Made by a program: the position numbers and the translations under genes. Under the pieces are notes generated by a model that saw only the letters and a program-made list of their open reading frames with translations, was not told the origin of the DNA and made no database searches. A stretch of 45,462 nucleotides of DNA from Mariniphaga sp. (GTDB lineage Bacteria > Bacteroidota > Bacteroidia > Bacteroidales > Prolixibacteraceae): contig JAHYIT010000027.1 of assembly GCA_019429205.1 (NCBI GenBank), forward strand, positions 1-45,462, written 5' to 3'. This document shows positions 24,146-32,515 of the stretch, one piece after another (within the stretch, counting starts at the first letter, position 1; every line of letters begins with the position of its first letter).

Positions 24146-25669
24146 TCAGGCATACCACTCCCGCTTTCTGCCCTGCAGTTTATTTAACACATCAATGGTA
24201 ATGTTCACATCGTTTACAATCTGGAAATCGAACATGCCCACGCAAATAAAATCGGCGCCGTTTTGGAACGCCCAGTTGAAGCCGTCTTCGGGCGAAATGG
24301 CGCCGGCAGCCAGCACTTTGAATCCCATTACAGGCACCTTTGCACGTTCCACAAATTCCACCGTCCGGTCTGGGAAAAGGCAGAAGATATTATCGTGGAA
24401 GCGGTTATGGTCGAGGTACCTTTTACCATCCACCTCAAACGGCACCCGGTTTTCCATGGGGTGTGCCGACCAGTACCGGTCGTGGTGCATGGTTTTCATG
24501 TAGTAGTCGGGGATAATACCCTGTTCCTCGCAGGCAATGAGCGCATCTACCGTGTGTGAGGCCAGTCCGGCAGTGTAACCCTGCGAGCGAATCCGTTCCA
24601 TCATTTTCTCTATCACCTCCATTTTGTTGTCGCGTACCAGCCAGTCGCACCAGTTGCCCTGCACCTGGATGATATCCATCCCCGAATCGATGGCTTTGTC
24701 GATGTTCACAAAATAATCGTTGTTTTCCATATCGGGGTGAACCTGGCAAATCACCTTGATTTTGCTGCCGGTCATTTTTCGATATTTTGCCATGGTTTCG
24801 ATGGTGGGGAAACCGATGTTGATGCTGTCGATTCCGGCTTTTTCGGCCAGCATGAGCGTTTCAAAAATTTTCTTTTCGGTATTGTACGCCCGGAAAAGTG
24901 AAGGCACATAAATGAGGTCGCGCGAGTGTGCCCAGCCGCCAATGAGGTTTCCACCCAGTACCAGCCGGCTGAGTTCGTGGTTGCCAATTTTTCCTTTGGG
25001 CAGTTCGCCTTTCAGTTCACTGATATTTGCGCCTCCTATCCGAATGGTTGCCCCGGAAAGGGTATCCACTCCGTACTCCTGACTTTCGCGAAAAGCGCCC
25101 CAGCCAATAATTCCCAATGCAGGCAGGGTAGCCAGATTTTTCAAGGCTTCCCTTCGGGACGTAAGCACTTCTTGTTCTTGTTTAACCAGCTCTTTCTCTA
25201 ATTTCTTTTTAGGTAAGAAATACTGAAGGGCATAAATGCCATATCCCCTTTCTTTGATAAGAAGCAACAACAAAAGCGCTGTTGCTTCAATAAAATTTTT
25301 ATTTACAATGTAGTAACTGCCTTCCACCGGCGCCAGCAGGGAACCTCCAAAAGGCGGATAGGCAAAATAATACAACGTCAGCAGCAAAATACCTGAAACC
25401 GATGCGGTACGGATAAAAACGCCCAGAAAAAGGGCCAGGCCGATTAACAGCAAAGCCGCAATATTGATGGGATCGATTATTTTCATCAGTCCTTCGGAAG
25501 CGGCCATCCAGTGGTAAAATCCGGCAAACGGCCCGGTGGCATTAGCCAGGTAGCCGGCAGCCGACCAGTTTGCAGCCCACAATTTCACAAGGCCTTCATA
25601 TAAAAAATGCCAGCCAATGGTCACGCGAAACAGGGTGATGATGATTTTTTTCAGATTTTGGTTATTCAT
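24146..25669 (-). CDS. DoxX-like membrane domain fused to aldo/keto-reductase-like TIM barrel
   Basis: Residues 1-150 are a DoxX-type four-helix membrane domain (RVTIGWHFLYEGLVKLWAAN; helices near 10-27, 65-88, 90-108 and 125-140). A Tat-like motif with a hydrophobic stretch, SRREALKNLATLPALGIIGW, follows at about 171-190. Residues about 225-500 form a TIM-barrel-like domain that recalls Bacteroidota aldo/keto-reductase-family proteins (LSRLVLGGNLIGGWAHSRDL, AEKAGIDSINIGFPT, VPVMGFKVLAAGAI). No clear catalytic Tyr/Lys/His/Asp tetrad can be assigned by eye, so activity is uncertain. The motif placement suggests the barrel lies in the periplasm. It has its own -7 element and lies next to a GH140-like gene. 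Confidence 0.75.
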   Translation of the reverse strand: MNNQNLKKIIITLFRVTIGWHFLYEGLVKLWAANWSAAGYLANATGPFAGFYHWMAASEGLMKIIDPINIAALLLIGLALFLGVFIRTASVSGILLLTLYYFAYPPFGGSLLAPVEGSYYIVNKNFIEATALLLLLLIKERGYGIYALQYFLPKKKLEKELVKQEQEVLTSRREALKNLATLPALGIIGWGAFRESQEYGVDTLSGATIRIGGANISELKGELPKGKIGNHELSRLVLGGNLIGGWAHSRDLIYVPSLFRAYNTEKKIFETLMLAEKAGIDSINIGFPTIETMAKYRKMTGSKIKVICQVHPDMENNDYFVNIDKAIDSGMDIIQVQGNWCDWLVRDNKMEVIEKMMERIRSQGYTAGLASHTVDALIACEEQGIIPDYYMKTMHHDRYWSAHPMENRVPFEVDGKRYLDHNRFHDNIFCLFPDRTVEFVERAKVPVMGFKVLAAGAISPEDGFNWAFQNGADFICVGMFDFQIVNDVNITIDVLNKLQGRKREWYA

Positions 25670-25701
25670 GGTTCCTGATTTTTTTTATTCCTGTGAAAAA
25701 G

Positions 25702-25709
25702 CAAAAATA
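25702..25709 (-). promoter_or_regulatory. Candidate -7 element for the DoxX fusion gene
   Basis: The minus strand reads TATTTTTG (TAnnTTTG), 32 bp before the ATG at 25669. No good -33 element is visible. Confidence 0.35.
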
Positions 25710-25771
25710 TCATTTTCCTTTTTCGAAATGTATTTTATCAGCATGTAAATCCTGGAAAGCAGCTATTTAGA

Positions 25772-27457
25772 TTAATTCTCAAAAACGTGTAAAACCCAGT
25801 CACTGTAATCCAGTGCTCCCGGGTACATTCCCGGTGCAGTAAACTGTACTTTTTGTCCGCCCTGCACCTGCCATTTTGATGTTGATTCTCCTGTAGCGGG
25901 ATTGTACCAGTATGCAGTGAATTGTTTGCCGGTAGCCGCCTGCCCCATGTCAAGATGCATCATGCCACCGTAACGAAGGTATATCACATATTCCTTTCCG
26001 GGATTGGCAAGACAAAAGGGCTGGGGAGAATCACTTACCAAATCCGGATAAGGTTTCATCTCCCACCATTTTACATTTTTAAAAAAGGTTGCCAAATGCT
26101 GCATGGAAACAGCACCTTCATAATCAAACGATTCGATTTCTGCGCCCACTTCTATTGGCCAGGGACCACCTCCGCGTGAAGGCGCTTCAGGAACGCTGGC
26201 AAGCCAAACATGTCCGCCGCCATAAGTATGCCCTGCCGCCCCGGAAAGCACAGCACCCCAGGCAGCCAGACGAACATCTTTCCCTGTGGGGTTTCCTTCA
26301 ATAAACTCATACCATGGTTCGGTAACCACGATGGGTTTGGCTGGTTTCCGTTTATATTCTTTTTCGATGATAACCGGTATCATTTCGTTGGCATATTTCC
26401 CATGCCCCGACTGGCTTTGATTGTAATCGAGCCAGGGTTCATTGTGCAATACTTCTCCGGTTGACCATTGCGGGGCTTCAGCACCTCCGTCCCAGAACGG
26501 AGGCGTATTGTGCAAACTGACGATGCGGGTCCAGGGATCTTCATTTTTTACCATTTCACCCAACTCCTTCCAGAAACCGAGATCAAAACCGGCATTGTTG
26601 TCCATGTTGTATTCTCCTGCAAGCACCCAGATAACATTATACGCGCCAAAGCGATGAATAAGATATCGCCACCAGCGTTTCATTTTTTCGGCTCCAATTT
26701 TTTCATCCAGTTCAGGGCGACTCCACCATCCGTGGATCCAAACTGTTATACCCCTTGAATTGGCATAGGAGATCATCTGTTCCACTTTGCGGACATGTTC
26801 GGTGTCAAGAACCGAATATGATTCATCCAATAGGGAACTCTCCCTTCCCCAGCCATTACCGGGAACAAACAACTGACCCACGTTAAAACCTTTTTCTGCG
26901 CGGTTATCCACCATTTTTTGAAACGTTTCAAAATGAATCCTCCGGTTGGTCCAGTTCCACCAGGTATCGCCTATCCACAAAAATGGCTCTCCGCTGTCGT
27001 ACTCAAAATAATGTCCGGCATTTTTACCGTCTTCTCTGACACGAATAAAACCATTACGTGTCGGATTGGATTTCAGCTCCTCTTCACTCCATTCAACAAC
27101 TTTAATTTCCCCGGCAATGCCGTTTAACCCGTCGTCAGTTGAAAATGAAGCGTATTTCCAGATTCCAGTGTGCGGTGCAGCAAAATTCACTTTCCATTCA
27201 TTACCGCCATCCCAGAATCCCGCAATTTCGATTGTTTTATCTTTGGCTTCGCCATCAATACCTTTAAAAGTAACACTCAGCAAATCTTCCGATTTATGGA
27301 CGGGTATTTCCGCATAAGGGTTTGAATATTTTCCATTTGCAGTGAAAACAATTGGATAAACTTCCCACTTATGAACGTGTTGACTTTTTGCATTAATTAT
27401 TACTGCAAACAGAAATACAAACAATCCGACAATTTTTCCCAAATACTTAATTTTCAT
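25772..27457 (-). CDS. DUF5060/DUF4038 glycoside hydrolase, GH140 apiosidase-like
   Basis: Signal peptide (ends AKSQ). About residues 28-125 are a DUF5060 beta-sandwich (WEVYPIVFTANGKYSNPYAE). About 140-470 are the DUF4038 apiosidase-like TIM barrel: FLWIGDTWWNWTNR, GWGRESSLLDESY, VIWVLAGEYN (Glu282) and IVVTEPWYEF (Glu380/Glu384), whose carboxylates are the candidate catalytic residues. About 475-561 match the small C-terminal beta domain that accompanies this family. GH140 members release apiose-linked groups in rhamnogalacturonan II, but DUF4038 proteins have wider specificities. It follows the two small genes at 27476-28502 by 18 bp. Confidence 0.8.
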   Translation of the reverse strand: MKIKYLGKIVGLFVFLFAVIINAKSQHVHKWEVYPIVFTANGKYSNPYAEIPVHKSEDLLSVTFKGIDGEAKDKTIEIAGFWDGGNEWKVNFAAPHTGIWKYASFSTDDGLNGIAGEIKVVEWSEEELKSNPTRNGFIRVREDGKNAGHYFEYDSGEPFLWIGDTWWNWTNRRIHFETFQKMVDNRAEKGFNVGQLFVPGNGWGRESSLLDESYSVLDTEHVRKVEQMISYANSRGITVWIHGWWSRPELDEKIGAEKMKRWWRYLIHRFGAYNVIWVLAGEYNMDNNAGFDLGFWKELGEMVKNEDPWTRIVSLHNTPPFWDGGAEAPQWSTGEVLHNEPWLDYNQSQSGHGKYANEMIPVIIEKEYKRKPAKPIVVTEPWYEFIEGNPTGKDVRLAAWGAVLSGAAGHTYGGGHVWLASVPEAPSRGGGPWPIEVGAEIESFDYEGAVSMQHLATFFKNVKWWEMKPYPDLVSDSPQPFCLANPGKEYVIYLRYGGMMHLDMGQAATGKQFTAYWYNPATGESTSKWQVQGGQKVQFTAPGMYPGALDYSDWVLHVFEN

Positions 27458-27475
27458 TTATTTAAAAATAACCTC

Positions 27476-27820
27476 TTATGATTCAATTACATCCAGCCAG
27501 TTTTGAATAACCTGCCGGGCCTGGTCGTTCAATTCACCCAGTTCATCAAAGGAAACAATCCCGTCTGCCACCTGCCCTGAAATAATCATCAGATATTTTG
27601 AGCCCGACATATTATCATACCTGCGGGTCAGGTGTTTGTCGTGCGAAGTCAGTTTTTTGTAAACAGAAAGGTAAGCTTCCCGGTTGTCCAGCTTTCCCGA
27701 TTTCCATTTTTCAAATACAGCATCTGCTTTTTCGATGCCGTTTTGATATTCCCGCATCAGACCTTTTTCAATTATCTCGCGGGCAATTTTTTTCTGAGAT
27801 TTTGGTAATTCGTATGGCAT
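27476..27820 (-). CDS. Small hypothetical cytoplasmic protein (114 aa)
   Basis: Starts MPYELPKSQKKIAREIIEKG at 27820, four bases after the stop of the zinc-finger gene; a longer frame from 27859 would overlap that gene by 35 bp, so the shorter start is preferred. The protein is helical and charged (KADAVFEKWKSGKLDNREAY and LSVYKKLTSHDKHLTRRYDN) with no signal or membrane segment. It resembles small proteins seen beside pRiA4b-type genes; no function is known. Confidence 0.6.
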   Translation of the reverse strand: MPYELPKSQKKIAREIIEKGLMREYQNGIEKADAVFEKWKSGKLDNREAYLSVYKKLTSHDKHLTRRYDNMSGSKYLMIISGQVADGIVSFDELGELNDQARQVIQNWLDVIES

Positions 27821-27824
27821 AGTT

Positions 27825-28502
27825 TCAATTTCTAAAAGGTTTATCTCTTTCCAAATCAATAATTCCGCCTTCGTAACCGCACTCGCCCATGCGGGGAGAA
27901 TTCACTACCGGCATTTGAGCATAATCGTTAAAATCTTCGCATTCTTCAGCATGTTTTTCAGAACAGGATTCGCAGAAAAATGCATCTTTATCGTACCAGC
28001 AAACGGTACAAATATTCACAGCGGGGACTTCTTTACAGGAAGAGCACATAATTCTCAGCGGTTCGTTCCGCGAAAGCAAAATTATCTTTTCTTTCAGGTT
28101 TAGCTGATAGTGCTTTCGTGCTTTCAGAAATACGCGGGTTGTGGTACCGAAATCGTAATCGTGGTATATTTTAGTCCGGGGCTGAAAAACATCTTCTACT
28201 GCATGACTCATTTTGACCTTAAAGTTTTTATGGCCAAATGCGCTCAGATGTCCACAGCAGTCGAGCCAGATATCGCGCAAAAACCTGTCGATTATTTTCA
28301 TTTGAGCTTCACCCTTTACCAAAAGATGCAGAAACATTTCTCCCGCTTCCACTTCCACATGCACATAAGTGGAAACCGTTTTCCCGGCAGATTCCTTTTC
28401 CAATATTGTGAGGTGTTTAGCCAAATGGGTGCCCATTTCTTTTTGCGAAAACATTTTCCCGCAATACAGGCATTTTCCTTCCGATTTTAATTCCATTACC
28501 AT
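27825..28502 (-). CDS. Zinc-finger protein with pRiA4b ORF-3-like domain
   Basis: Residues 11-31 hold a C2H2-like finger (CLYCGKMFSQKEMGTHLAKH). The middle (about 45-135) matches the pRiA4b ORF-3/IS1096-passenger fold: FLRDIWLDCCGHLSAF, MSHAVEDVFQPRTKIYHDYD and DFGTTTRVFLKA. The C-terminal part has a Cys-rich zinc ribbon (CSSCKEV, ICTVCW, CESCSEKHAEEC). The domain was first noticed on a Ti/Ri plasmid; its function is unknown and nucleic-acid binding is plausible. It is cytoplasmic and lies between two carbohydrate-enzyme operons with its own -7 element at 28550. Confidence 0.8.
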   Translation of the reverse strand: MVMELKSEGKCLYCGKMFSQKEMGTHLAKHLTILEKESAGKTVSTYVHVEVEAGEMFLHLLVKGEAQMKIIDRFLRDIWLDCCGHLSAFGHKNFKVKMSHAVEDVFQPRTKIYHDYDFGTTTRVFLKARKHYQLNLKEKIILLSRNEPLRIMCSSCKEVPAVNICTVCWYDKDAFFCESCSEKHAEECEDFNDYAQMPVVNSPRMGECGYEGGIIDLERDKPFRN

Positions 28503-28549
28503 TTTTTCAAGTATTTTTTACTTTTGAATATGAACAGACTGGATTTTCC

Positions 28550-28557
28550 CAAATATA
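28550..28557 (-). promoter_or_regulatory. Candidate -7 element for the zinc-finger gene
   Basis: The minus strand reads TATATTTG (TAnnTTTG) 48 bp before the ATG at 28502. The -33 region is weak. It lies in the 88-bp gap that ends the eight-gene operon. Confidence 0.35.
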
Positions 28558-28590
28558 TATTTTTATTTTTGAAAGTTTATATTCTGCTAT

Positions 28591-30549
28591 TTAAAATGCT
28601 CTCACATAAATTTCCTTAAAACCTATTTTCACCTGGTCATTAGTATGAATTTGCAGGGCGATATAACCCTTTTCGCCAACCTTTTTTTCGCGGTGATTTT
28701 GGTCATTCAAAATTCCATCGCCATTAAAATCAGTAATTAGTGTACCGTTGAGCCATGCTTTTATTTTCATTCCATCCGCCTTAATTCTCATACTGTTCCA
28801 GACATCCGATTCACCGGCAAAAAAGATAATGGCCGGATTTAAAGCCATTTCAGGATTGACCCAGCTACCGTCCCTTATATCAGGAAAAATCCAGCGCTGG
28901 TTTCCGCGTGTTTCGTCCCACATCATGCCGGTGCGCCACGGTGCGGGCGGATGAATATCGATTTGAGGCCCGTTCAGCCAGAAAGTATCATCGTCGTAAC
29001 GGCTGCGGACCTGAATGCCGCTGTTGCCGGTAGTATTTTCAAATGCCTGAAACTGAAATTTCAGCTCAAAATCAGAAAATTCTTCATCCGTCATCAGCCA
29101 TACATAATCGTGCAGACTGTCGCCAATTGAGTTGGCAACAATTTTGCCTTCATTAACCTTCCAGAATTCTTTGTCAATATCTTCCGGCTTTGCCTTCACC
29201 GTCCAACCATCCAGACTTTTTCCGTTGAAAAGCGATTTCCAATCCGAATTCTGCAATTTGGTTCCTGAATTATTACCTGCATAAAACGGAATATTAGCCA
29301 CGCCAATATTTCCCTGCCCGTCGTAAACATAAACGAACAAGCGGTAGTTTTTTTCTGTTTCTGCAGGGACCCTGAATTGAACAGCGTTATTCTGACTGGC
29401 TTGAATAAAGCCTTTTACCGGTTCGGGCTTCTTTTCTCCCTGTCCGGCATAGGCGCCAAATTCTGTGGGCTCGGGCAGTAATTCCCATTCAAAACGCAGC
29501 TCATCGTTTTCCGGATCAGTCACCTGAACCAGCGCCGAGTTGATACTACCCGGATCCAGTTCAATGTTGTCAGTTGCTACCAGACCATTAATTTTCAGGG
29601 CATCAATTTGGGGTGCCCGGTTTTGGGGCCAGTTGCCGGTCCACATATACTGCATGGTTTCCACTGTTTCTGTTTTCAGATTATTGTGAAACATGTTGAA
29701 CCAGGTATGGGTGCGTTCCTGCCGGTTGCTGGTCCATAAAAACACGTACGAACCCAGGCACAACGGGTCGCCCAGAATCACTTTTTCATACCTGTCGCGA
29801 TAGGCATAAGCTTTTTCGGTGCTGGTTTCTTCAATTACAACGCCATTTTGGGTTCGCGGCACTTCCCACCAGCCCGAAGGCCCCCATTCCGTAACCACAT
29901 AAGGTTTGTCCCAGTTATATTCCTGAAGCCATCCGGGCACCTTTAAAACAGCAGCGTAGGCATTCACTCCCAGCAGGTCGAGGTTAGGGCAGCGTTCCTT
30001 AATGTCTTTTATCTTCTCAAGCTTGCCGTAACCAACCACAGTCATAACCGGATGATTGGAGTCAATCTCCTTAATCATTCCGGCAATATCGTTAACGGCA
30101 TCCCACATTTTCAGATTGTAATCCAGATCTCCCGGAATGTGGTCCAGTTCGTTGCCTATGGCCCAAATCAATACAGCCGGATGGTCTTTATTTTCCTCCA
30201 CGATTTTTATCACCCTTTCGAACTGTTCTTTCACTGCCTTTTCATCGTTATAATCGAAACCGCTTCTTTCGGCCTGTACGGGAAGATTGACAAGTACACT
30301 GAAACCCAGCCGGTGGGCCTCATCGAGCAAACGCGGCGAGGTTCGGAGTGAATTGGCCCCGGCATCTTTCAACTCTTCCAGAAAATCCCAGCCCACGGCG
30401 CCTTTAATAAAGTAAGGTTCCCCGTTTTTATACAGTTGAAATTTCCCTTCTTCTTTTTTTATTTCCACTTTAACCGGAGGAAATAAAACCCGGGCTCCGG
30501 TTCCAAATACCATAACCGTTACAAAAAATAAAAAGAATACTTTTTTCAT
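28591..30549 (-). CDS. GH2-like TIM-barrel hydrolase fused to DUF1080 (3-keto-glycoside hydrolase) domain
   Basis: Signal peptide, then about residues 30-310 form a clan-A TIM barrel like the catalytic part of GH2: IWAIGNELDH (Glu134, acid/base candidate) and VVTEWGPSGW (Glu221, nucleophile candidate). It lacks the usual GH2 N-terminal sandwich domains. About 310-425 is a beta-rich linker domain (VTDPENDELRFEWELLPEP). About 437-652 is DUF1080, a LamG-like fold (WKSLFNGKSLDGWTVK, GNSGIQVRSRYDDD, GYIALQIHTNDQVKIGFKEI), now known to act on 3-keto-glycosides. Last gene of the operon, 16 bp after the sulfatase. The fusion would combine hydrolytic and keto-sugar cleavage in one exported protein. 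Confidence 0.8.
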   Translation of the reverse strand: MKKVFFLFFVTVMVFGTGARVLFPPVKVEIKKEEGKFQLYKNGEPYFIKGAVGWDFLEELKDAGANSLRTSPRLLDEAHRLGFSVLVNLPVQAERSGFDYNDEKAVKEQFERVIKIVEENKDHPAVLIWAIGNELDHIPGDLDYNLKMWDAVNDIAGMIKEIDSNHPVMTVVGYGKLEKIKDIKERCPNLDLLGVNAYAAVLKVPGWLQEYNWDKPYVVTEWGPSGWWEVPRTQNGVVIEETSTEKAYAYRDRYEKVILGDPLCLGSYVFLWTSNRQERTHTWFNMFHNNLKTETVETMQYMWTGNWPQNRAPQIDALKINGLVATDNIELDPGSINSALVQVTDPENDELRFEWELLPEPTEFGAYAGQGEKKPEPVKGFIQASQNNAVQFRVPAETEKNYRLFVYVYDGQGNIGVANIPFYAGNNSGTKLQNSDWKSLFNGKSLDGWTVKAKPEDIDKEFWKVNEGKIVANSIGDSLHDYVWLMTDEEFSDFELKFQFQAFENTTGNSGIQVRSRYDDDTFWLNGPQIDIHPPAPWRTGMMWDETRGNQRWIFPDIRDGSWVNPEMALNPAIIFFAGESDVWNSMRIKADGMKIKAWLNGTLITDFNGDGILNDQNHREKKVGEKGYIALQIHTNDQVKIGFKEIYVRAF

Positions 30550-30565
30550 TATGCCAAACTCATTA

Positions 30566-32494
30566 TTAATTCACTTTAATATCTTCGCCCATTTCGCGCA
30601 AAGCCCACTCAAGCGCCCAACCCGTAAATGAAGCGTAATTGAAGTCTTTAAATTTCCGGGGTGAGTCCGGACCGCCATACAAAGTTTCCAGTTTTTCGTA
30701 CATGACCGGAATCAGCGGTCGGGCAGATTCGCCCACCAGTAAAATTGTCCGTGCGGCCTGTAACGCTACCCACGGACGTTCGTCCAGCACATTTTGTCCA
30801 AGAGTTTCCACTGCTTCGGCAGACGAACCAAAAGTGCAAAGTGCTTCGGCAGCAACAATTTGTACCGAAGGCGACGGATCTTCGAGTAATCCGGTTAACG
30901 CATCTTTGGCCGTATTGCTTAACTGCTCCAACTGCATCAGGCCGGTAACTGCCCAAAAACGCACGCCGCTTTCGTTGTCATTCAGTTTTTCCAGCAGTTC
31001 CGGTTCTCCCGCAATGCCAACCATTTCTGCGGTTTCCATGATTTTTTCCACATTATAATCCCAGCTTTCCCGGACATATTCGTATGGCGATAAACCTTCC
31101 GAACGAATCATGTATTCAGCTTCGGGCAGCAGGCCCAGATCACGGGTCTCCACCATCCAGCCGTGCAATTTGTTTTTCAGACTGTTTTTAATTTCTGCAT
31201 AAGCCGGGGCATTGGCGAGGTTGTTCAGTTCCTGCGGGTCGGTTTGCCAGTCGTACAACTCTTCCACCGGTTTTTTATTCCACAGTTTTTCCTGTTCGGC
31301 ATTGGTTTCTCCATTCTGATGTAACCGGCGCAATTCGCGGAAAGCTTCTTTTTCATCCGAAAAAATAAATCCGGGTTGAATAAAAGGCAGGTGGGGCATG
31401 TAGTTACGCACGTAAAAATAGCGACCATCGGTTACTGAGCGCGATATCTCGAACATGTCGTCGGCGCGGTCGCGTGCGCCAAAAGCATACTCCCGTTCCG
31501 GTTCTGCATTTTCGCCCATAATAGGTTTTCCTTCAAAATAATCAGGTACTTCTGCACCGGCAAGGTTCAACACAGTGGCTGGTAAATCAATAAAACTAAC
31601 CATTTTTGCATTGTGACCGCCTTTTGAAAAACCGGGAATCAGGTGTTTGTATTTCTCCGGAACATGCACCACCATTGGAACATGCATTCCGGTTTTGTAC
31701 AGCCATCGCTTGTAGCGAGGCATACCAAAACCATGGTCGGCAATAAAAAACACAATCGTTTCCTCCATCAATCCATCGGCTGTAAGCGAATCGAGCACCA
31801 TGCCCACATTCTGGTCGAGCACAGTTAAAATATCGTAATAATTCGCCCATATTTCACGGGTTTTTGGACTGTCGGGGTAATAAGGTGGCAGTGGAACGTT
31901 GGCCGGGTCGTGAAACAATTCTTTGGGAAGATTTTCCACAAACCGTTCGTAATTTTGCAGGTTGTTCACACTTCCTTCGTGCGACGGCCCGATGTTCATA
32001 AAACTGTAAAACGGCTGCCCGTTTGCCCGGTGGCGCCATGGTGTGTAGTCCGACGACCAGTGCTCCCACATTCCTTCGGGGTCGAAATTGTAATCGGTTT
32101 TGTCGCGGTTCGAAGTAAAATATCCGTTTTCGCGAAGCAGTTCGGGTAGCGTTTTTAATTTTTCAGGAAAAGGGATTTCGCTGCGTAAATGTTGTGTGCC
32201 AAGCGAAGTGGCGTACAATCCGCTGGCCAGTGCCGAACGCGAAGGAGCACAAATTGGTGCTGTGGTCAGCGCGAAATCATACACCATCCCGCTCTCAGCC
32301 ATCTTGTCGATGTTTGGTGTGGTGGCGTATTCATTTCCGTAACAACCCAAAACGGGACTGATATCTTCGGCAATCAGAATAAGAATATTGGGTCTTTCAC
32401 CGGTTTCTTTTTTCTGCATTGAATGACATCCGAAGAACAGGAAATAAAATCCGGTGATTATCAGAAGTAATACAGGTAATTTTTTCAAAAACAT
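30566..32494 (-). CDS. Sulfatase lipoprotein with C-terminal HEAT-like repeats
   Basis: Lipobox FFGC (Cys23). The type I sulfatase domain runs about 33-470. The formylglycine site is Cys82 in ICAPSRSALASG, a C-x-P-S-R motif, so an anaerobic sulfatase-maturating enzyme or equivalent is needed elsewhere. Metal-binding residues include Glu43-Asp44 in LIAEDISP (the more usual pair is Asp-Asp) and the FFIADHGFGMPRYKRW segment. About 500-640 show helical HEAT-like repeats (SGVRFWAVTGLMQLEQL, PSVQIVAAEALCTFG, WVALQAARTILLVG). It removes sulfate esters from an unidentified glycan and lies between the GH78-like gene (21 bp) and the DUF1080 fusion. Confidence 0.9.
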   Translation of the reverse strand: MFLKKLPVLLLIITGFYFLFFGCHSMQKKETGERPNILILIAEDISPVLGCYGNEYATTPNIDKMAESGMVYDFALTTAPICAPSRSALASGLYATSLGTQHLRSEIPFPEKLKTLPELLRENGYFTSNRDKTDYNFDPEGMWEHWSSDYTPWRHRANGQPFYSFMNIGPSHEGSVNNLQNYERFVENLPKELFHDPANVPLPPYYPDSPKTREIWANYYDILTVLDQNVGMVLDSLTADGLMEETIVFFIADHGFGMPRYKRWLYKTGMHVPMVVHVPEKYKHLIPGFSKGGHNAKMVSFIDLPATVLNLAGAEVPDYFEGKPIMGENAEPEREYAFGARDRADDMFEISRSVTDGRYFYVRNYMPHLPFIQPGFIFSDEKEAFRELRRLHQNGETNAEQEKLWNKKPVEELYDWQTDPQELNNLANAPAYAEIKNSLKNKLHGWMVETRDLGLLPEAEYMIRSEGLSPYEYVRESWDYNVEKIMETAEMVGIAGEPELLEKLNDNESGVRFWAVTGLMQLEQLSNTAKDALTGLLEDPSPSVQIVAAEALCTFGSSAEAVETLGQNVLDERPWVALQAARTILLVGESARPLIPVMYEKLETLYGGPDSPRKFKDFNYASFTGWALEWALREMGEDIKVN

Positions 32495-32515
32495 GGTTAT
32501 CCGCTTATTCGTTAT

